A program made the position numbers and the translations under genes. A DNA stretch of 64,000 nt from JAAYRQ01 sp035647235 (GTDB lineage Bacteria; Bacillota; Syntrophomonadia; Syntrophomonadales; Syntrophomonadaceae): the NCBI GenBank assembly GCA_964514235.1, contig CAZEPV010000006.1, forward strand, positions 52,352 to 116,351, written 5' to 3'. This document shows positions 61,459 through 64,000 of this stretch, piece by piece. The stretch's first letter is position 1; every line of letters begins with the position of its first letter. Below the pieces are notes generated by a model. The model saw only the letters and a program-made list of their open reading frames with translations. It ran no database searches and had not been told where the DNA came from.

Positions 61459-62402
61459 ACTGCCCTCCTAATTGCTAGACCTAGGGCAGTCAGGTATTCA
61501 TGTTGAATAAGCATTTGTTCATCAGGAGCTAGGTGGTTTACAGCAATAATCTTTTGATTAAGCTGTCCCATCTCGGTAGGAATATTAATTTTCTCCCTTA
61601 ACCAATCTTTTAATTCAGCTAATTTGAAACAGTAACCACATAATAATAAGAGCCCTGGGATATATTGAAATTGAATATTAAAATATTCTACCGAACGCAG
61701 GATTTCTAGGTATAATTCTTTTTTAAATTCTTCATTGGCTTCCTCATCAAGCAAATTCAAGCCATCATCTAGCATAAAGGGGCGGTGAAATAATAAATTA
61801 TCTCCTTTAAATACATAGAAACAGGAATGATTAGCACCAATGTTAATGATACCCCTAGTTAGGGAAGCCTGCGTTTCTATTAAAATTCGGTTTAGGGCTA
61901 ATGGCTCTATATCTATCGCTTCAATATCAAGTCCCGCTATTTCCAAGGATTCTTCTAGATTGCTAACCTGCCTTTTGCGGGTAGCCGCAAAAAAAAGTTC
62001 AGTTTTTGTCCCTTCATCACTAGTAACATTTTGTAGGGGAAAGACATCAATTACAGCTTCATCTAAAGGAATAGGTAGAAATTTAGCGGCTTCATAAAAA
62101 GCAACTTGACGCAGTTCATTTAATTTCCGTTTAGGCAGAATAATGTTTTTAATATATATTTGGGAATCGGGTACGGCAGATATAGCTTTTTCGCCCTTGA
62201 GATTATGTCTTTTTATTTCTCGGCCCAGCCTTTCCCCTAAACATTGGGGCTCAACAATAAAACCATTTTTTACCGCAGCTCTAGGGGTATCAATAGAAAT
62301 ATATTTGATTAATTTATATTTGCCCCTAAATCTTTTTAAATGGACTAGTTTAATTTTTACACTACCGATATCAATGCCTAAAATAGATTTCCCCAAAATC
62401 AT
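61455..62402 (-). CDS. pilM: PilM-like type IV pilus assembly ATPase-fold protein
   Basis: A cytoplasmic actin-fold protein of 315 residues. ILGIDIGSVKIKLVHLK (residues 7-23) is the phosphate-1 loop, SAVPDSQIYIKNIILP (near 80) and DIEAIDIEPLALNRI (near 155) and GIINIGANHSCFYVF (near 180) the further nucleotide loops of PilM. GGGGAG precedes the ATG. It follows the PilX-like gene by 6 bases. Confidence 0.87.
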   Translation of the reverse strand: MILGKSILGIDIGSVKIKLVHLKRFRGKYKLIKYISIDTPRAAVKNGFIVEPQCLGERLGREIKRHNLKGEKAISAVPDSQIYIKNIILPKRKLNELRQVAFYEAAKFLPIPLDEAVIDVFPLQNVTSDEGTKTELFFAATRKRQVSNLEESLEIAGLDIEAIDIEPLALNRILIETQASLTRGIINIGANHSCFYVFKGDNLLFHRPFMLDDGLNLLDEEANEEFKKELYLEILRSVEYFNIQFQYIPGLLLLCGYCFKLAELKDWLREKINIPTEMGQLNQKIIAVNHLAPDEQMLIQHEYLTALGLAIRRAV

Positions 62403-62408
62403 AAACCA

Positions 62409-63875
62409 CTACTCCCCCACGTATTCCACAACTTTCCCTCCCCCTAATAATGACCAATGTAAGGGGAAATTGTCAATGATGCTTTTATTATTTTGCCCAT
62501 TAATATTTACTAGGGCTTGATTTGCATGATTATTAAGGTTATTGGGATCATTAGCCCTATCACTTATATCAATAGTTAGATTTCGCCTAGCCTGCAAAGA
62601 ACCATTAATAATTACATTTTCGACACTAGAATTTAAGTCAATATCCCCACCTGCCAAGGCATAAACATTATACCTATACTTTTTATTGAAAAAATCGTTC
62701 CCTGCCAAGGTATAATTATTAATAAGCTCGATATTATTCGAAGTCAATAAATAAAAAGTCACATCTGACAAGTCTATACCATAATCCGCACTAGCAGCAC
62801 TACCGTCTATGGAAAATTCGATCTTATCATTACTAACTATTAGGATTATCTTGCTTTCACCATCCCAGGCAGGCAGTTTAGGTTTATCAATTTTAAAGAC
62901 TAATTTAAAATAATCACCTATTATAATACCGAAGTCACTTTTTACTAAGACCTCCACTTTATCGGTAGCCAGACTTTCCCCTTTAGAATCATCTAGGCTG
63001 CTTTTTATATAATTAAAAGGCTTAGAAATATCCGCAAAATCAAAGGTGCCAGGCTCCCATATGGTCCAATTTTCCGTATCGGTTATAGCTAATTTATAAA
63101 AGGCTTCTACATCTTTTTTAGTGAACTTAAGTGGAATATCATTATTTTGTCGATTAGCTGTAAAAAAATCCTCCGAATTAAGAATATGTGCAGGACGGTC
63201 TGGATTAGGTGAAATTAATGGGGATTTAGGCCACATCCCGTCAATGATATCCTGGGCTAATTTAGTATTAAAATAAGCACTATTATTCTCTGCATTGATG
63301 ACAGACCTACATTCCATATCACCGTTTACCACTACCATTCCCCAAGGTTTATGATAAGTCTTAATCACCCAACCAGGATTATCCTCATCCTTATCGAAGA
63401 AGGTATTTACTTCATCAATATATTCATTATAGCGACCAGCAATTTTAAGCTTATCCGCCTTTATAGGGAGACTTGGCAAATTATTAAATTGTAAAGTAGC
63501 CGTAATGCTTTTTGTAGCTTCCTGATAGCTGCCTTCGGAAGTAATTTTTATTTTGCCTTCATTCTGAAATTCACTTATATCAATATTTTTGATAATAGTC
63601 CTGGCGTCATTTCCCATTACAAATTCACAATTCAGCATATCATTTTTAAGAGTATTGATGGGAATTTGATTATTTAACTTCTCTATAATCATCTCTCGCG
63701 CTAATTCAAGCCCCGAATCAGCTGCCAGTATGGCTTGTTTAATCCTTTTATCATTAGAGCTCATTTTGCTTTCTAATCCACTGGTAAATATCAAAGTAGC
63801 CCCGATAATGCTCAAAACCAGCATAATTACTAAGGCCATAAGAATAATATGACCATTCTCATTTTTCACAACCAT
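62409..63875 (-). CDS. PilX-like N-terminal domain protein, type IV pilus associated
   Basis: A 488-residue secreted or pilus-linked protein. The N-terminus (NENGHIILMALVIMLVLSII, residues 5-24) is the PilX-type leader with hydrophobic helix, and ADSGLELAREMI near 50 is a hallmark of PilX N-domain proteins. The rest is a long beta-rich extracytoplasmic region (near 100-480) with unusual Asp/Asn content, for instance GGDIDLNSSVENVIINGSL, recalling polymeric bactofilin-like repeats near the end. ATG 63875 is close to AAGG; GTG 63869 two codons later has a better spacing. Confidence 0.78.
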   Translation of the reverse strand: MVVKNENGHIILMALVIMLVLSIIGATLIFTSGLESKMSSNDKRIKQAILAADSGLELAREMIIEKLNNQIPINTLKNDMLNCEFVMGNDARTIIKNIDISEFQNEGKIKITSEGSYQEATKSITATLQFNNLPSLPIKADKLKIAGRYNEYIDEVNTFFDKDEDNPGWVIKTYHKPWGMVVVNGDMECRSVINAENNSAYFNTKLAQDIIDGMWPKSPLISPNPDRPAHILNSEDFFTANRQNNDIPLKFTKKDVEAFYKLAITDTENWTIWEPGTFDFADISKPFNYIKSSLDDSKGESLATDKVEVLVKSDFGIIIGDYFKLVFKIDKPKLPAWDGESKIILIVSNDKIEFSIDGSAASADYGIDLSDVTFYLLTSNNIELINNYTLAGNDFFNKKYRYNVYALAGGDIDLNSSVENVIINGSLQARRNLTIDISDRANDPNNLNNHANQALVNINGQNNKSIIDNFPLHWSLLGGGKVVEYVGE

Positions 63876-63891
63876 TGCCTTATTGCCCTTT

Positions 63892-64000
63892 CTAGGGTAT
63901 AGCCATACGCGGAAATGCCGAGGTAAATAGTATGTATTTTTTCTTCTTGCTTTGAGCTTCGATAGTTACCTCTACTAAACCCTTATCTGTTTGCCTAAGC
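63892..64000 (-). CDS. C-terminus of an upstream pilus gene (probable minor pilin), cut by window
   Basis: The last 36 codons end at a TAG (63892). They read LRQTDKGLVEVTIEAQ, then SKKKKYILFTSAFPRMAIP. The pattern LVEVTIEA followed by a basic stretch is like the end of type IV minor pilin or PilW/PilV proteins, and it lies 16 bases ahead of the PilX-like gene. Too little is visible for a firm name. Confidence 0.55.
   Translation of the reverse strand, partial: LRQTDKGLVEVTIEAQSKKKKYILFTSAFPRMAIP

Noticed and set aside
1..64000. CRISPR arrays, insertion sequences, prophage, tRNA or rRNA genes
   Set aside because: I looked for repeats, transposase or phage motifs and typical RNA ends and saw none; short tRNA genes could still escape an eye search.

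Overview
This 64 kb window reads as chromosome of a low-GC, strictly anaerobic, endospore-forming Firmicute of the class Clostridia (perhaps near Peptococcaceae or Syntrophomonas-like lineages; the genus cannot be fixed from the sequence alone). The grounds are the full SpoIIA, SpoVA and SpoIIIA sporulation operons, spo0A, spoIVB, spoIIM, a selenium utilisation cluster with a UGA-containing selenoprotein gene, a split pyruvate carboxylase and an OLE RNA locus. Nearly every gene lies on the minus strand; the only clear plus-strand gene is the selenoprotein gene at 59867-60190. No insertion sequences, prophage, CRISPR array, rRNA or tRNA genes were seen. GTG and TTG starts are common, and three genes appear to start at ATT.

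Layout, low to high coordinate (genes are transcribed right to left). 1-6.2 kb: dacF-spoIIAA-spoIIAB-sigF, a dodecin gene, then spoVAC-AD-AE-AF (spoVAF cut by the window edge). 6.3-6.7 kb: a small orphan gene. 6.8-12.4 kb: spoIIM, a YqzK-like membrane protein, xerD, deoB, pyrimidine-nucleoside phosphorylase and an iron alcohol dehydrogenase. 12.6-17.6 kb: a CBS-type manganese pyrophosphatase, a ComB-like protein, an EndoQ-like nuclease, a Nudix hydrolase and a DUF3866 protein. 17.8-20.9 kb: the selenium cluster (class V aminotransferase, a Se/S-carrier-SelD fusion, YedF). 21-25.7 kb: a PepT-like peptidase and an envelope/division group (MraY-like transferase, GT2, SteB, SteA). 25.8-28.2 kb: spoIVB-spo0A. 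28.3-32.8 kb: ilvD, an MFS carrier and a cNMP-binding/DUF2225 protein.

33-44.5 kb is one long housekeeping operon: nusB, a Kae1-like protein, xseA, xseB, ispA, the OLE RNA (about 39849-40421), its membrane partner OapA, dxs, tlyA, nadK, a methyltransferase, argR and recN. 44.3-45.6 kb holds the Asp23/AmaP/DUF2273 envelope-stress group. 45.6-48.9 kb encodes a two-gene biotin carboxylase system in which a carboxyltransferase is fused to a complete AccB-type carrier. 49-56.9 kb holds aroQ, an Xaa-Pro peptidase, efp, a CD1247-like protein and spoIIIAA-AH. 57-59.7 kb encodes the TldD/PmbA protease pair. 60.2-64 kb is a type IV pilus group (a minor pilin, a PilX-like protein, PilM, PilN, PilO).

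How it fits together: Spo0A, acting with sigma-H, would switch on the spoIIA operon; a sigma-H-like promoter is visible in front of spoIIAA and another in front of spo0A. SigF then drives forespore genes, SpoIIIA and SpoIVB support the feeding channel and the late sigma cascade, and SpoVA loads dipicolinate. The selenium genes would supply selenophosphate for Sec insertion into the HesB-like protein at 59.9 kb. The best candidates for unusual biology are the OLE RNA/OapA locus, the HesB-like selenoprotein, the Se/S-carrier-SelD and carboxyltransferase-AccB fusions (both with plausible internal restarts), and the cluster of apparent ATT initiation codons.
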